64,000 nt of DNA from Nakamurella sp. A5-74 (GCF_040438885.1 NZ_CP159218.1:1860001-1924000), one strand, 5' to 3'. Shown: positions 47,259 to 56,823, numbered from the stretch's first letter. Notes: generated by a model not told the origin, from the letters alone. Program-made: numbers and translations.

Positions 47259-48059
47259 ATGGACACGCTGTTGATCGTGGCGCTGATCGCCGTACTGGTG
47301 ATCGTCGGGATCTATTTCTCGCGAACCGGTGGCAAGGCCAAGGCCGCATCGCTCGAGGACGCCAAGGCCGAGGCGCGTCGGTGGATCGATCGGCTGGGTG
47401 GGCAGGTGCTGAGCCTGGACGCCAAGGACAACGAGGCTGCGCGCCAGGCGCTGAGCGATGCCTCCGAGCGGTTCAACGCGGCCGGAGCACAGATCGAGCA
47501 GGCGAGCACCGCCCGTCAGGCGCAGCTCGCGCAGCAGACTGCCAACGAGGGTCTGTATTACGTCCGAGCGGCCCGTTCGACACTCGGTCTCGATCCCGGC
47601 CCCGAGATTCCGCCGATCCCCGGTCAGGCCCAGGCCGGTGCGGTCACCGAGGATCGCAGGGTCGACGTCGAGGGCCGCGACTTCGAGGCATCGCCCGCCG
47701 CGAGCGACCGGACCCGGCACTACTACCCGGGCGGCATGGTCGCCGGACGCCCGGTGCCTCGCGGCTGGTACTCCGAACCGTGGTGGAAGCCGGCCCTGGT
47801 CGCAGGGGCCTGGGGCGTCGGAACCTACCTGGTCGCGACCACGCTGTTCGCCGGCATGGCGGGAATCGGCGGCGGCTGGAGTGATGGCAGCTACGGCGAC
47901 GGGTATCAGGACGGGGTCGCAGCCGACGGCGGCGACGGCGGTGGTGAGTACGGCGATAGCGCCGGTGATGGTGGGGACGGCTGGGGCGACGGCGGTAGCG
48001 ACTTCGGCGATGGCGGCGGGAGCGCCGATTTCGGTGGCGATTTCGGCGGCGACTTCTGA
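47259..48059 (+). CDS. Membrane protein with Gly/Asp-rich C-terminus (DUF1542-like)
   Basis: 266 aa. N-terminal helix (LLIVALIAVLVIVGIYFS), a helical domain (KAEARRWIDRLGGQVLSLDAKDNEAARQALSDASERFNAAG), a central YYPGGMVAGRPVPRGWYSEPWWKPAL and second helix (LVAGAWGVGTYLVATTLFA), then ~60 residues of Gly/Asp repeats ending GGDFGGDF. Similar actinobacterial proteins are labelled DUF1542. Strong GGGAGG 5 bp before ATG 47259. Confidence 0.8.
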   Translation: MDTLLIVALIAVLVIVGIYFSRTGGKAKAASLEDAKAEARRWIDRLGGQVLSLDAKDNEAARQALSDASERFNAAGAQIEQASTARQAQLAQQTANEGLYYVRAARSTLGLDPGPEIPPIPGQAQAGAVTEDRRVDVEGRDFEASPAASDRTRHYYPGGMVAGRPVPRGWYSEPWWKPALVAGAWGVGTYLVATTLFAGMAGIGGGWSDGSYGDGYQDGVAADGGDGGGEYGDSAGDGGDGWGDGGSDFGDGGGSADFGGDFGGDF

Positions 48060-48062
48060 CGT

Positions 48063-48268
48063 TGAGGTGATCGAGCGAACGGAGTGAGTCGAGATCTCGA
48101 TCGGTTCATGACGGGGTCCTCGACGCGGTCGTTCCTCCCTTGCTCGACCGGTGTGTGCAGTGATCGAGCGACCAACGAGACGAGATCGCGCGCGTGCACG
48201 GGCGCGTACCCTCCGGCCGCTGATCGAGCGAGCGAGGAACGAGCGAGTCGAGATCCCGTCACCCGACG
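48063..48268. repeat. Dispersed GATCGAGCGA...GAGTCGAGATC repeats
   Basis: The 252-bp gap contains three versions of (T)GATCGAGCGA-(8-15 nt)-GAG(T)CGAGATC near 48067, 48160 and 48220. Same family as the clusters at 2.16-2.35 and 49.79-49.95 kb. No gene here. Confidence 0.75.
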
Positions 48269-48311
48269 GAGGGCTGTCGCATTCCCGCCGTCGACATCAT
48301 CGTTCCGGGAC

Positions 48312-49652
48312 TCACGTTCGTAGGGGCACGGGCGCTCCGCGTTGTCGTGATGGTCGCTCCGCGCTCGGGCCCGACCTGCGGGGTGGCTCGGATCGTCGGG
48401 TCGGTCGGTAGGAGCCTGGTCTGCGGTCCCAGACGACCTGTCCTGCAGTGACTTCGCCGTTCAGTTCGTCGCGGTGGACGATGGTGTGGTGGGCCGGGCA
48501 GAGCAGTGCACCGTTGTCGAGGTCGGTGGGCCCGCCGTCGACCCAGTGAACGAGGTGGTGGGCGTCGCACCACTGTGCGGGGATGTCGCAGCCGGGGAAG
48601 GTGCAGTGCCGATCACGGGCCCACAGCACCCGTTTCTGAGCGAGGGTGAACAGCCGCTGTTGGGTGCCGCAGTCCAGGATCGCTCCGTCGGCGCCGAGGA
48701 CTGTGGGGATGATCCCGGCGTCGCAGGCGAGTTTGCGGGCGGTGTCGGGGGCGAGGAGGGTGCCGTCAGCGATGGTTCCGGTGCAGGTGGCGGCGCCGGT
48801 GCGTTGCTGCAGATCATCCAAGTGCATCGTGACGTTGACGGTTGCGGTCGCCGCTGCGGTGACTCCTTGGCCTTGGGCGAGGACGGATCGGCGGAGGGCT
48901 TCGATGAGGGCTTCGCCGCGGCGTCGGTCGGTGGGCCGGCTGTCCCGCTCCCGGGTATCTCGGTCGGGTCGCGGCGCGGACAGGGTCTGGATGGCGGCTT
49001 CGAGAACACTGAGGCCTTCGTTGTCGACGACAAGTCGGTATTCGTGCAGCCCGGTCGACGTCTCGGTGGGCGATGACAGGGAGATGTGGCGGCGGCAGTG
49101 GTCCTGGAAGTCGGCGAACTCGTCGGGCTTCCCGTGGTGCGCGAGGATCCACTGCCGGAGTTCTCTGACGCCGCGGGGTCCGTACTCGGCGCCGTGGTTC
49201 ACGAGCTGCTTCAGCACGATGGGGTGGGCGCCGAGCAGCAGCTCGGGTGCAAGTTTGTCGTACTCGCCCTGCACGACGACGGCGGTCGACAGGTCGAGGT
49301 CGGCGGTGCGGATCGAGTCGGTGATTTCGGCGAGTTCGGGGCGGCGCAGGATGTGGGTGGCTTTGGCGATGGTGGTCGCCTCCCGGCGGGAGTGCCAGCC
49401 GTGTTCGGCAATCCAGCCGCGGGTCGAGGCCGACTGGGACGCTTCGATGACCCCGCGACCCTCGGCGTCTGCGGTGACGATCACACTGGCAGCGCCGGCC
49501 AGCGCGCGGAGTTTGGCGAGCTCACTCAGGAAGTCACCTAGTTCGCCGGTGGGGCATTGGAAGATGTTGGTGTGCAGTGTTTTCAGCCCGGCGCTCAGCG
49601 CAGCGGCGTGTTCGCGGATGTCCGCGACGCTCGCTCCACCAGTGCTGTTCAT
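48312..49652 (-). CDS. DUF222 and HNH endonuclease domain protein
   Basis: 446 aa. N-terminal ~300 residues are DUF222 (AGAASVIVTADAEGRGVIEASQSASTRGWIAEHGWHSRREAT). The C-terminal HNH nuclease is CTFPGCDIPAQWCDAHHLVHWVDGGPTDLDNGALLCPAHHTIVHR. Members are multicopy in actinobacteria and of unknown role; some are mobile. ATG 49652 (MNSTGGASVADIREHA) is preferred over an upstream start that would read through the flanking repeats. Confidence 0.9.
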   Translation of the reverse strand: MNSTGGASVADIREHAAALSAGLKTLHTNIFQCPTGELGDFLSELAKLRALAGAASVIVTADAEGRGVIEASQSASTRGWIAEHGWHSRREATTIAKATHILRRPELAEITDSIRTADLDLSTAVVVQGEYDKLAPELLLGAHPIVLKQLVNHGAEYGPRGVRELRQWILAHHGKPDEFADFQDHCRRHISLSSPTETSTGLHEYRLVVDNEGLSVLEAAIQTLSAPRPDRDTRERDSRPTDRRRGEALIEALRRSVLAQGQGVTAAATATVNVTMHLDDLQQRTGAATCTGTIADGTLLAPDTARKLACDAGIIPTVLGADGAILDCGTQQRLFTLAQKRVLWARDRHCTFPGCDIPAQWCDAHHLVHWVDGGPTDLDNGALLCPAHHTIVHRDELNGEVTAGQVVWDRRPGSYRPTRRSEPPRRSGPSAERPSRQRGAPVPLRT

Positions 49653-49785
49653 AGGGGATACGTTACTCAGGGGGTCCGACAGTCGAGGTTTCTGAAATGG
49701 TTGTGGGGCAACAGTTGTGGTCACGATCCGGTCACGATTTCGCCTGAACCGATAGCGGTCGCCGAGGTCGATGCCTACCCGGGCG

Positions 49786-49948
49786 TGGCGTGACGGGATC
49801 TCGTCGCGCTCCTTCGTCGCTTGTTCGATCACCGAAGGGTGCGGTGGTCGAGCGACGGACGAGTCGAGAACTTCGGTGCAGCAACGGGATCTCGTCGCGC
49901 TCCTTTGTCGCTTGCTCGATCACCGGCGGGATCCGTTGGTCGCGCGAC
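49786..49948. repeat. Dispersed GGGATCTCGTCGCGCTCC...TTCGATCACCG repeats
   Basis: Within the 362-bp gap before paaE, GGGATCTCGTCGCGCTCCTT plus (G/C)TTG(T/C)TCGATCACCG occurs at 49796 and 49888, with an inverted GGTCGAGCGACGGACGAGTCGAGA between. No other feature seen in 49653-50014. Confidence 0.75.
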
Positions 49949-50014
49949 GAGGGGCAGAAGGGACCGTCGTGAGGCCGGTCAGGCACCACCCCAGGGCGCG
50001 CCGACACTCGTACG

Positions 50015-51151
50015 TCAGCCGTCGTAGTCGACCGTCACGGCTGCGGACGTCGGCTCCGCCTGGCAGGTCAGGATGTATCCGGCTGCCAGCTCCTCCGGCT
50101 CCAGTGCGTAGTTGGTGGCCATCTCCACGGTGCCGCTGCGCAGCTTGGCGCGGCAGGTGCCGCACACTCCGCCGGCGCAGGCGAAGGGCACGTCCGAGCG
50201 AGAGCGCAGTGCGGCGTCCAGGATGCACTCCCCACCGCCCTGGGGGGTGGTGATGCTGGACGTCCGCCCATCGAGGGTCACGGTGATCTCCACCTGCGGC
50301 CCCGACGCCCTGGTCTCGATCGGCGTCCGCGGTCCGCGGACCTCGTCGCCGGTCGCGAACAGTTCCACGTGGATGAGCGACGGGTCCGTCCCGCGGGACA
50401 TCAGGGCAGCGCGGACCGCCTGCACCAGATCGACCGGCCCGCAGAGGAACCACTCGTCGACCGTCGAGGGCGGCAGCAGCCTGTCGAGCACGACGTCCAG
50501 CCGCTCAGCGTCCAGTCGACCGGAGTGGACGGGCGACTGCCGCAGCTCACGCGACAACACGTGGTGCACGACGAAGCGGGACGGATACCGGTCCTTCAGA
50601 TCAGCCAGGGCATCGACGAACATCACCTGCTCAGCGCTGCGACTGGAGTAGACGAGCGTGAACGTGCTCTGCGTCGATCCGGCCAGCACACCGGCCGCGA
50701 GCGCCATCACCGGTGTGATCCCCGATCCGGCGGCGACGGCGGCCACGTGGGCGTGCGACCCTGCGGCGAGTCGGGAGGTGAAGGAGCCCTGCGGCGTCAT
50801 CACCTCGACTACGTCACCCACCTTCAGAAGGCTGTTGGCGTACGTTGAGTAGACACCGCCGGGCTCGGTCTTGACAGCGATGTGTAGTTCGCCGTTTCCC
50901 GGTGCGGCGCACAGGGAGTAGCTCCGCCGGATCTCGACTCCGTCGTGCTGGTGGCGAACGGCGACGTGCTGCCCGGGAAGGAAGTCGTACTCGTCCGTCA
51001 GCTCCGCCGGAACCGAGAAGACGACCTCGACGGCCTCGGCGGTCAGCCGGTTGACCACACCCACGGTGAGGGGGTGGAAGCGCAGCCGGCGACGCGGCAC
51101 CTGCAACGTGGCGCCCTCGGCTCCGGCGTTCCCTCCGGTGCTGCTCGTCAT
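50015..51151 (-). CDS. paaE: 1,2-phenylacetyl-CoA epoxidase, reductase subunit
   Basis: 378 aa. It passes electrons from NADPH to the PaaA diiron centre. FAD domain with RRSYSLCAAPG, NAD domain (VAAGSGITPVMAL, FLCGPVDLV), and a C-terminal plant-type 2Fe-2S domain with Cys in FACAGGVCGTCRAKL and the last Cys in YILTCQAEP. Last gene of paaABCDE, 71 bp after paaD. Confidence 0.95.
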   Translation of the reverse strand: MTSSTGGNAGAEGATLQVPRRRLRFHPLTVGVVNRLTAEAVEVVFSVPAELTDEYDFLPGQHVAVRHQHDGVEIRRSYSLCAAPGNGELHIAVKTEPGGVYSTYANSLLKVGDVVEVMTPQGSFTSRLAAGSHAHVAAVAAGSGITPVMALAAGVLAGSTQSTFTLVYSSRSAEQVMFVDALADLKDRYPSRFVVHHVLSRELRQSPVHSGRLDAERLDVVLDRLLPPSTVDEWFLCGPVDLVQAVRAALMSRGTDPSLIHVELFATGDEVRGPRTPIETRASGPQVEITVTLDGRTSSITTPQGGGECILDAALRSRSDVPFACAGGVCGTCRAKLRSGTVEMATNYALEPEELAAGYILTCQAEPTSAAVTVDYDG

Positions 51152-51222
51152 GTGTTGTCTCTCGGTCGGTGCGGGCCCGCTCGGCAGGCGTTCGGTCGGG
51201 TTCGGTGTGGTGCAGCGTCAGA

Positions 51223-51873
51223 TCAGTGCAGGGTCTTGAAGTGGTCGAACGGCTCCCGGCACTCGGTGCAGGTCCACATCGACTTGCACGAGGTGGAGCC
51301 AAAACGGCCGCTCTCCGTGGTCCGGGTGGATCCGCAGTGCGGGCAGCGGACCGCCAGCGTGAGTCCGACAGGACCCGCATGCATCGCCGGTCCCGGAGGG
51401 GCGATCCCGAAGCGCTGCAGCATGTCCCGGGCGACATCGGTCATGTCGTCGGTGCTCCACGCCGGCGACAGGACGGTGTGCACGCGCACCACGGAATACC
51501 CGTGCACGACCAGCGCGCGCCTGATGTCGGTGGTCATCGCGGCCACCGCGGGGCAGCCGGAGTAGGTCGGGGTGATGTCGACGTCCACGCTGTTGTCGTC
51601 CTCGACCCGGACCCGGCGCAGCACCCCGAGATCGGCCACCGTCAGCACCGGGATCTCCGGATCCACGATCGACCCGGCGATCACGGCGGCGTCGCGGCTA
51701 CGCTCGTCCGAGGCCCGCACGATCCAGGGATGGTCGCGACCTACTGCCGGCGCATGTACGTCCGACAAACCGTGCAGCGCAGCAGATCCGATGCCGAGCT
51801 TTGCCAGTGCGGTGACATCGGGCAGCTCGGTGTCACGGTGTGGTTCGGATGATGTGGTGGGCACCGACATCAC
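51223..51873 (-). CDS. paaD: Phenylacetyl-CoA epoxidase maturation protein PaaD
   Basis: 216 aa. An N-terminal extension (~60 residues) precedes the MIP18/DUF59 domain (SIVDPEIPVLTVADLGVLRRVRV, YSGCPAVAAM). The C-terminal zinc-finger-like CPHCGSTRT...CKSMWTCTEC is normal for PaaD and probably aids iron-sulfur insertion. Starts GTGATG; GTG 51873 overlaps the paaC stop. A PaaD-style adaptor is required for an active epoxidase. Confidence 0.93.
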   Translation of the reverse strand: MMSVPTTSSEPHRDTELPDVTALAKLGIGSAALHGLSDVHAPAVGRDHPWIVRASDERSRDAAVIAGSIVDPEIPVLTVADLGVLRRVRVEDDNSVDVDITPTYSGCPAVAAMTTDIRRALVVHGYSVVRVHTVLSPAWSTDDMTDVARDMLQRFGIAPPGPAMHAGPVGLTLAVRCPHCGSTRTTESGRFGSTSCKSMWTCTECREPFDHFKTLH

Positions 51874-52667
51874 CAGGTCGCGCCGGGATGTTGTCGGGCG
51901 AGCACCTGCATCTCGGCGAGCAGGAACCCCAGGTGCTCGCTCGGGCGACCGAGCCGACCACCCCCACGCACCCGCGGGGCAGACGGCAGCTGTAGACCGG
52001 CCTCGGCGAGGATCGCGGTGATGCGCCCGACCGCCGGGTCTTGCAGGGTGGAGCTGTCGACGGCCACGCCGGCAGCGACGAGTTGCTGTTCGAGGTCGTC
52101 GGTGTCGAACAGTTCAGCGACGTACGGCCACAGCCGGTCGAGGGCTGCTGTCATCCGGATCCTGGACTCCTGGGTCCCGTCACCGAGTCGCACTGTCCAG
52201 CTGGCGCCGTGGTCGAGGTGGTAGCGGACTTCCTTGACCGCCTTGGCGGCGATCGCTGCGATGGTGGGCTCGGAGGACGACAGGAGTGCCGAGTACAGCT
52301 CGAGCTGGTAGGCCGCGAAGACGGTCAGCCGGGCGATGGCATCGGCGAAGTCGCCGCGGGCCAGGGCCACCAGATGACAGCATCGGAACTCCTGGTCGCT
52401 GCGGAAGTAGGCGAGCTCGTCCTCGGTCCGCCCCAGGATCGAACCGGCGAAGCTCAGGAGAGAACGAGCCTGGCCCAGTTCGTCCAACCCGATGTTGCCG
52501 AGGGCGACATCCTCTTCCAGCTCGGGTGCGCGGGAGATCCATTCACCCCACCGCTGCGCGGCGATCAGCGCGTCGTCACCGAGTCGGAGCGCATACTCCG
52601 CGACCGCGCCACGGTCGGCGGTGGCGACCGATGCGGCGTCGGTGTGGAATGCGGCGGTCCCGGTCAC
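51870..52667 (-). CDS. paaC: 1,2-phenylacetyl-CoA epoxidase, structural subunit PaaC
   Basis: 265 aa, ferritin-like fold partner of PaaA. ALRLGDDALIAAQRWGEWISRAPELEEDVALGNIGLDELGQARSLLS and VKEVRYHLDHGASWTVRLGDGTQESRIRM are family features. The diiron ligand set is incomplete, as is normal in this structural subunit. GTG start overlaps the paaB stop (GTGA). Confidence 0.94.
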   Translation of the reverse strand: MTGTAAFHTDAASVATADRGAVAEYALRLGDDALIAAQRWGEWISRAPELEEDVALGNIGLDELGQARSLLSFAGSILGRTEDELAYFRSDQEFRCCHLVALARGDFADAIARLTVFAAYQLELYSALLSSSEPTIAAIAAKAVKEVRYHLDHGASWTVRLGDGTQESRIRMTAALDRLWPYVAELFDTDDLEQQLVAAGVAVDSSTLQDPAVGRITAILAEAGLQLPSAPRVRGGGRLGRPSEHLGFLLAEMQVLARQHPGATW

Positions 52668-52984
52668 AGGTGCGGCACCCCGTCACTGGCGGTGTAGAAC
52701 GTCGGGTGCCGGTAGACCTTGTCGTTCGCCGGGGTGAACAGCGAGTCCTTCTCGTCCGGTGAGGAGGCGTGGATGTCGGTGGAGGCCACCACCCAGATCG
52801 AGACGCCCTCACCGCGTCGGGTGTAGAGGTCGCGCGCATTCTGCAGGGCGATCTCGGTGTCCGGCGCGTGCAACGATCCCGCGTGCACATGGGAGAGGCC
52901 GCGATTCGGCCTCACGAAGACCTCCCACAGCGGCCACTCGCGTTCGGTGCGGTTCGCACCGACGTCGGCGGCGGGCTCGCTCAC
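52664..52984 (-). CDS. paaB: 1,2-phenylacetyl-CoA epoxidase subunit PaaB
   Basis: 106 aa. [44 protein letters not shown] is the PaaB signature; it bridges the PaaAC heterodimers. GTG start overlaps the paaA stop; its stop overlaps paaC. Short but unmistakable. Confidence 0.95.
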   Translation of the reverse strand: MSEPAADVGANRTEREWPLWEVFVRPNRGLSHVHAGSLHAPDTEIALQNARDLYTRRGEGVSIWVVASTDIHASSPDEKDSLFTPANDKVYRHPTFYTASDGVPHL

Positions 52985-53991
52985 GCGCTCGCCCGGAATG
53001 CCTCGGCCGTACGGCGTTGCGCGACAGTGGTTCCCGCAGCCTTCTTGGCCGCGTGCACGACAGCGGCCTCACGGACCCACGAGCCTTCCTCGTGGGCAGC
53101 CTTGCGGTGCTCGACCCGCTGGGCGTTGCACTGGCCCTCGCCGCGGAGCACCGCCTGGAACTCCGACCAGTCGAGATCACCGAAGTCGTGGTGACCCCGC
53201 TCTTCGTTCCAGCGCAGATCCGGATCGGGCAGCGTCAACCCGAGCGCTGCCACCTGTGGGACGAGCATGTCCACGAAGCGCTGCCGCAGGTCGTCGTTGG
53301 AGAAGCGCTTGATGTTCCACGCCATTGACTTCGCCGAGTTCGGCGAATCGGTGTCAGGCGGGCCGAACATCATCAACGAGGGGGCGTACCAGCGATCGAC
53401 GGCGTCCTGCGCCATCCGATGCTGCTCGGGGGTTCCCCGCGACAGCGTCAACAGGATCTCGAAACCCTGCCGCTGGTGGAACGATTCCTCCTTGCAGATG
53501 CGGATCATCGCGCGGGCATACGGCCCGTACGACGCGCGACACAGCGGGACCTGATTGCAGATCGCGGCACCGTCCACCAACCAGCCGATGGCGCCCATGT
53601 CGGCCCAGCTCACGGTGGGGTAGTTGAAGATCGAGGAGTAGCGCGCCCGGCCCGCAATCAGAGCTTCCGTCATCTCCTTGCGGGAAGCGCCGAGGGTCTC
53701 GGCGGCCGAGTACAGGTACAGCCCGTGGCCGGCCTCGTCCTGGACCTTGGCCATCAAGATCGCCTTGCGGGCCAGCGAGGGCGCCCTGGAGATCCAGTTG
53801 CCCTCCGGCTGCATGCCGATGATCTCCGAGTGCGCGTGCTGCGAGATCTGCCGGATCAGCGAGCGGCGGTAGTCCTCGGGCATCGCGTCGCGGGGCTCGA
53901 TGCGCCCGTCCTCGTCGAGGACGCGTTGGAACGTCGCCAGCGTGTCGTCCGGTGCGGGTGACGTGTTGTCGGGAGCCATGACCTGCGTCAT
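52981..53991 (-). CDS. paaA: 1,2-phenylacetyl-CoA epoxidase, catalytic subunit PaaA
   Basis: 336 aa. Diiron monooxygenase that epoxidises phenylacetyl-CoA. Metal-ligand motifs include [20 protein letters not shown] and the second E/EXXH pair in [13 protein letters not shown]. It also has [22 protein letters not shown]. The C-terminal ~40 residues ([24 protein letters not shown]) are an extension. First gene of the minus-strand paaABCDE operon; the PaaR-type palindrome at 54043 lies 52 bp upstream of its ATG. Confidence 0.95.
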   Translation of the reverse strand: MTQVMAPDNTSPAPDDTLATFQRVLDEDGRIEPRDAMPEDYRRSLIRQISQHAHSEIIGMQPEGNWISRAPSLARKAILMAKVQDEAGHGLYLYSAAETLGASRKEMTEALIAGRARYSSIFNYPTVSWADMGAIGWLVDGAAICNQVPLCRASYGPYARAMIRICKEESFHQRQGFEILLTLSRGTPEQHRMAQDAVDRWYAPSLMMFGPPDTDSPNSAKSMAWNIKRFSNDDLRQRFVDMLVPQVAALGLTLPDPDLRWNEERGHHDFGDLDWSEFQAVLRGEGQCNAQRVEHRKAAHEEGSWVREAAVVHAAKKAAGTTVAQRRTAEAFRASA

Positions 53992-54042
53992 CGATCCTCC
54001 TCGTCTGGTCGGTCCCGGCGTCGCCGGAGGCGACCTGCGGAA

Positions 54043-54064
54043 TTACCGACTATTTGTTCGGTAA
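54043..54064. promoter_or_regulatory. Probable PaaR operator 1, upstream of paaA
   Basis: 22-bp palindrome TTACCGA-N8-TCGGTAA, extended by A/T on each side (ATTACCGA...TCGGTAAT). Located between the paaA start and the divergent paaI start, closer to paaA. The same palindrome occurs at 54143 and 63298. Confidence 0.85.
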
Positions 54065-54142
54065 TGTACCGGGGGTGGTCCAGCCCGGTCAAGCAATCGG
54101 GGGTTGACCTGGGTCGGTTCGACTGGTCCGATGGGGCCTCGA

Positions 54143-54164
54143 TTACCGATCGAACCGTCGGTAA
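54143..54164. promoter_or_regulatory. Probable PaaR operator 2, upstream of paaI-paaK-paaR
   Basis: TTACCGA-N8-TCGGTAA with identical half-sites to the other two, 58 bp before the paaI GTG. It would let PaaR autoregulate its own transcription unit. Confidence 0.85.
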
Positions 54165-54221
54165 TCCCATGCCGACCCGGTCGAGGTGGCCCGGTGGGTC
54201 CAGGACGAAGGGTGTGAGCAG

Positions 54222-54695
54222 GTGAGCTCCGTCGAGCAGCAGCCCCAGGTGGTTCCCGGGACCGCCGGCCCGGCTCCGAGCAGTGGGTCCGACCACACCG
54301 TCGCCGCCGCGATGATGGATCGTGATCTGGCGAGCGCATCGGCAGGGGTCCGGGTGACCGCGATCGGCGACGGCACCGCGGAAGTCACCATGACCGTGCG
54401 CGACGACATGGCCAACGGCCACGGGATCACCCACGGCGGCTTCGTCTTCCTGCTCGCCGACACCGCATTCGCCTGTGCCTGCAACGATTCTTGCGGCGTC
54501 ACGGTGGCTGCCGGTGCCGACATCACCTTCCTGGCCGCGAACCGGCCGGGGGACGTACTCATCGCCCGGGCGACCCGGCGCTCCGAACGCGGTAGATCGG
54601 GCATCTACGACGTGACCGTCACCCGCCGCGATCCCGACGGCGAGCAGGTGGTCGCCGAGTTCCGCGGCCGCTCGCGCACGCTGCCGTCCCGATGA
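54222..54695 (+). CDS. paaI: Hydroxyphenylacetyl-CoA thioesterase PaaI
   Basis: 157 aa hotdog-fold thioesterase that releases CoA from stalled phenylacetate intermediates. Signature GHGITHGGFVFLLADTAFACACND with the catalytic-Asp region, then AADITFLAANRPGDV-like and a C-terminal VAEFRGRSRTL. GTG 54222 chosen with GAAGGG upstream; the in-frame ATG 54186 gives a non-conserved leader. First gene of paaI-paaK-paaR. Confidence 0.92.
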   Translation: MSSVEQQPQVVPGTAGPAPSSGSDHTVAAAMMDRDLASASAGVRVTAIGDGTAEVTMTVRDDMANGHGITHGGFVFLLADTAFACACNDSCGVTVAAGADITFLAANRPGDVLIARATRRSERGRSGIYDVTVTRRDPDGEQVVAEFRGRSRTLPSR

Positions 54696-54778
54696 CCCCT
54701 GCAGTCCCGATGACCCCTACAGTCCCGATGACCGTGCCGCCCCGATGACCGTGCCGCCCCGATGACCGTGCCGACCCG
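54686..54778 (+). repeat. ~17-18-bp tandem repeat spanning the end of paaI
   Basis: Five copies of TCCCGATGACC(C/G)-(5-7 nt) start at the paaI stop (GTCCCGATGA) and continue to 54778. Each contains a potential ATGACC start and TGA stop. It looks like a stepwise duplication of the gene junction. paaK begins shortly after, at 54800. Confidence 0.85.
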
Positions 54779-54799
54779 CCTCCTCAGACAAGGACGTCC

Positions 54800-56143
54800 A
54801 TGAGCACCGACGCGCAGAGCGCCCCGGCCGCACGTACACCGGTGGTCGACCCCACCCTGGCACCCGATCCGGCAACCCTGGACGCGGCCGAGCGGATGAG
54901 TCGGGACGAGCTGACCGCGCTGCAGACGGAGCGGCTCGCGCAGACCGTTCGTCACGCCTACACCGGGGTGGCGCACTACCGCGCAGCCTTCGACGATGCC
55001 GGGATCGATCCGTCGGATGTCACGGAGCTCGCGGATCTCGCCGGGCTGCCGATGACGAGCAAAGAGGACCTGCGGCAGAACTATCCGTTCGGGATGTTCG
55101 CCGTGCCCCGGGAGCAGGTTTCCAGGATCCACGCCTCCTCAGGGACGACCGGACGGCCCACCGTGGTCGGGTACACCCGGCAGGATCTGGAGATGTGGGC
55201 CGCCGTCGGTGCCAGGTCGTTGCGGGCCGCGGGCGTGCGTCCGGCAGACCTGGTGCACAACGCCTACGGCTACGGGCTGTTCACCGGGGGACTGGGCGCG
55301 CACGCGGCGGCAGAGACCCTGGGCTGCACCGTCATCCCGATCTCCGGCGGGATGACCGCCCGGCAGGTGCAGCTGATCGGTGACTTCCGTCCCGACGTGA
55401 TCCTTTGCACCCCGACCTACATGCTCACGATCATCGACGCGATGCGGGACGCCGGGCTCGACCCGCGGGAGAGCTCGATGCGGATCGGTGTCTTCGGCGC
55501 CGAACCGTGGACGGAGGCGATGCGTCAGGAGCTGGAGACCAGCGCCGGTATCCATGCCCTGGACATCTACGGGCTGTCGGAGGTGATCGGGCCGGGGGTG
55601 GGCTGCGAATGCATCGAGACCAAGGACGGCCCGACGATCTGGGAGGACCACTTCTATCCGGAGATCCTCGATCCGATCACCGGAGTTCCGCTGCCCGACG
55701 GGGAGCTGGGGGAGTTGGTGTTCACCTCGCTCACCAAGCAGGCGATGCCGGTGATCCGCTACCGCACCAAGGATCTGACCAGATTGCTGCCGGGTGTCGC
55801 GCGACCGATGCGCAGGATCGACCGGATCAGCGGGCGTACTGACGACATGATCATCCTGCGGGGCGTGAACGTGTTCCCGACGCAGATCGAGGAGATCGTG
55901 CTCGCTCAGCCCGGGCTGAGCCCGCACTTCCAGCTCGAGCTCAGCCGGAGCGGCCGGATGGACGAGATGACGGTCAAGGTGGAGGCGGAGGCGGGCCACA
56001 CCGACCGGGACAGCGCGGCCCGCGCGGTGGCGCACGAGATCAAGGAGCGGATCGGGGTGACCGCCGCGGTGCAGGTGGTCGACCACGCCAGCCTGGAACG
56101 CTCGGCCGGGAAGCTGCGCCGCATCTACGATCTGCGAAGCTGA
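54800..56143 (+). CDS. paaK: Phenylacetate-CoA ligase
   Basis: 447 aa. It activates phenylacetate with ATP and CoA, the entry step of the pathway. ANL-family motifs: P-loop SSGTTGRPTVVGYT, IYGLSEVIGPGVGCEC, and the C-terminal hinge/lysine region SGRTDDMIILRGVNVFPTQIEE and GKLRRIYDLR. About 20 residues longer than usual at the N-terminus. Placed between paaI and the TetR regulator, 5 bp before the latter. Confidence 0.95.
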   Translation: MSTDAQSAPAARTPVVDPTLAPDPATLDAAERMSRDELTALQTERLAQTVRHAYTGVAHYRAAFDDAGIDPSDVTELADLAGLPMTSKEDLRQNYPFGMFAVPREQVSRIHASSGTTGRPTVVGYTRQDLEMWAAVGARSLRAAGVRPADLVHNAYGYGLFTGGLGAHAAAETLGCTVIPISGGMTARQVQLIGDFRPDVILCTPTYMLTIIDAMRDAGLDPRESSMRIGVFGAEPWTEAMRQELETSAGIHALDIYGLSEVIGPGVGCECIETKDGPTIWEDHFYPEILDPITGVPLPDGELGELVFTSLTKQAMPVIRYRTKDLTRLLPGVARPMRRIDRISGRTDDMIILRGVNVFPTQIEEIVLAQPGLSPHFQLELSRSGRMDEMTVKVEAEAGHTDRDSAARAVAHEIKERIGVTAAVQVVDHASLERSAGKLRRIYDLRS

Positions 56144-56148
56144 ATCCC

Positions 56149-56814
56149 GTGACTCCTTCGGCATCCTCCGCAGCATCGTCGCCCCCTGCTGCGCCGGGTG
56201 GGGCGCGACGCCGGGGACGGCCCGGGTACGACGCCGAACAACTGCTGGCGGTGGCGGTCACCGTGTTCACCCAGCGCGGGTACGAGGGCACCACCATGGA
56301 CGACCTGGCCGGCGCGCTCGGACTGTCCAAGAGCTCGATCTACCACCACGTCTCGGGGAAGAAGCAACTGCTCGGGCGAGCCCTGGACCGGGCGCTCGAG
56401 AAGTTGGAGTCGGTGGTCGAGGATGCTGCCCTGAGCAAGGAGCAGGCGCCGATCGACCGGCTCGAGAGTGCGGTGCGGCGGTCGGTGGAAGTTCTGGTCG
56501 AAGACCTCCCGTTCGTCACCCTGCTGCTACGGGTGCGCGGGAACTCCGACGTCGAGCGGTCGGCGCTGCTGCGCCGCCGGCGGATCGACACCCGGTTCTC
56601 CGAGATCGTGCACGCCGCCCAGGACGACGGGCAGCTCGATGCGGACCTGGATCCGCAGGTGCTCACCCGGCTGATCTTCGGCGCCGTCAACTCGCTGACC
56701 GAATGGTACCGGCCAGGTCGCGGCATCAGTCCCGAGCAGGTCGCAGACACGCTGTCGCACTTGGTGTTCGACGGCATCCGCGCGCAACATCATCAACCAG
56801 GGGACGAACGATGA
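56149..56814 (+). CDS. paaR: TetR-family regulator, probable PaaR
   Basis: 221 aa. HTH at residues ~28-75: RGRPGYDAEQLLAVAVTVFTQRGYEGTTMDDLAGALGLSKSSIYHHVSGKKQLL, typical of TetR. The C-terminal ligand domain has ALDRALEKLESVVEDAA and LLLRVRGNSDVERSALLRRRR. By position it matches the actinobacterial PaaR repressors, whose inducer is phenylacetyl-CoA. Three palindromes TTACCGA-N8-TCGGTAA in front of the paa units are its likely sites. GTG start 5 bp after paaK. Confidence 0.88.
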   Translation: MTPSASSAASSPPAAPGGARRRGRPGYDAEQLLAVAVTVFTQRGYEGTTMDDLAGALGLSKSSIYHHVSGKKQLLGRALDRALEKLESVVEDAALSKEQAPIDRLESAVRRSVEVLVEDLPFVTLLLRVRGNSDVERSALLRRRRIDTRFSEIVHAAQDDGQLDADLDPQVLTRLIFGAVNSLTEWYRPGRGISPEQVADTLSHLVFDGIRAQHHQPGDER

Positions 56815-56823
56815 GCTCCGAAA

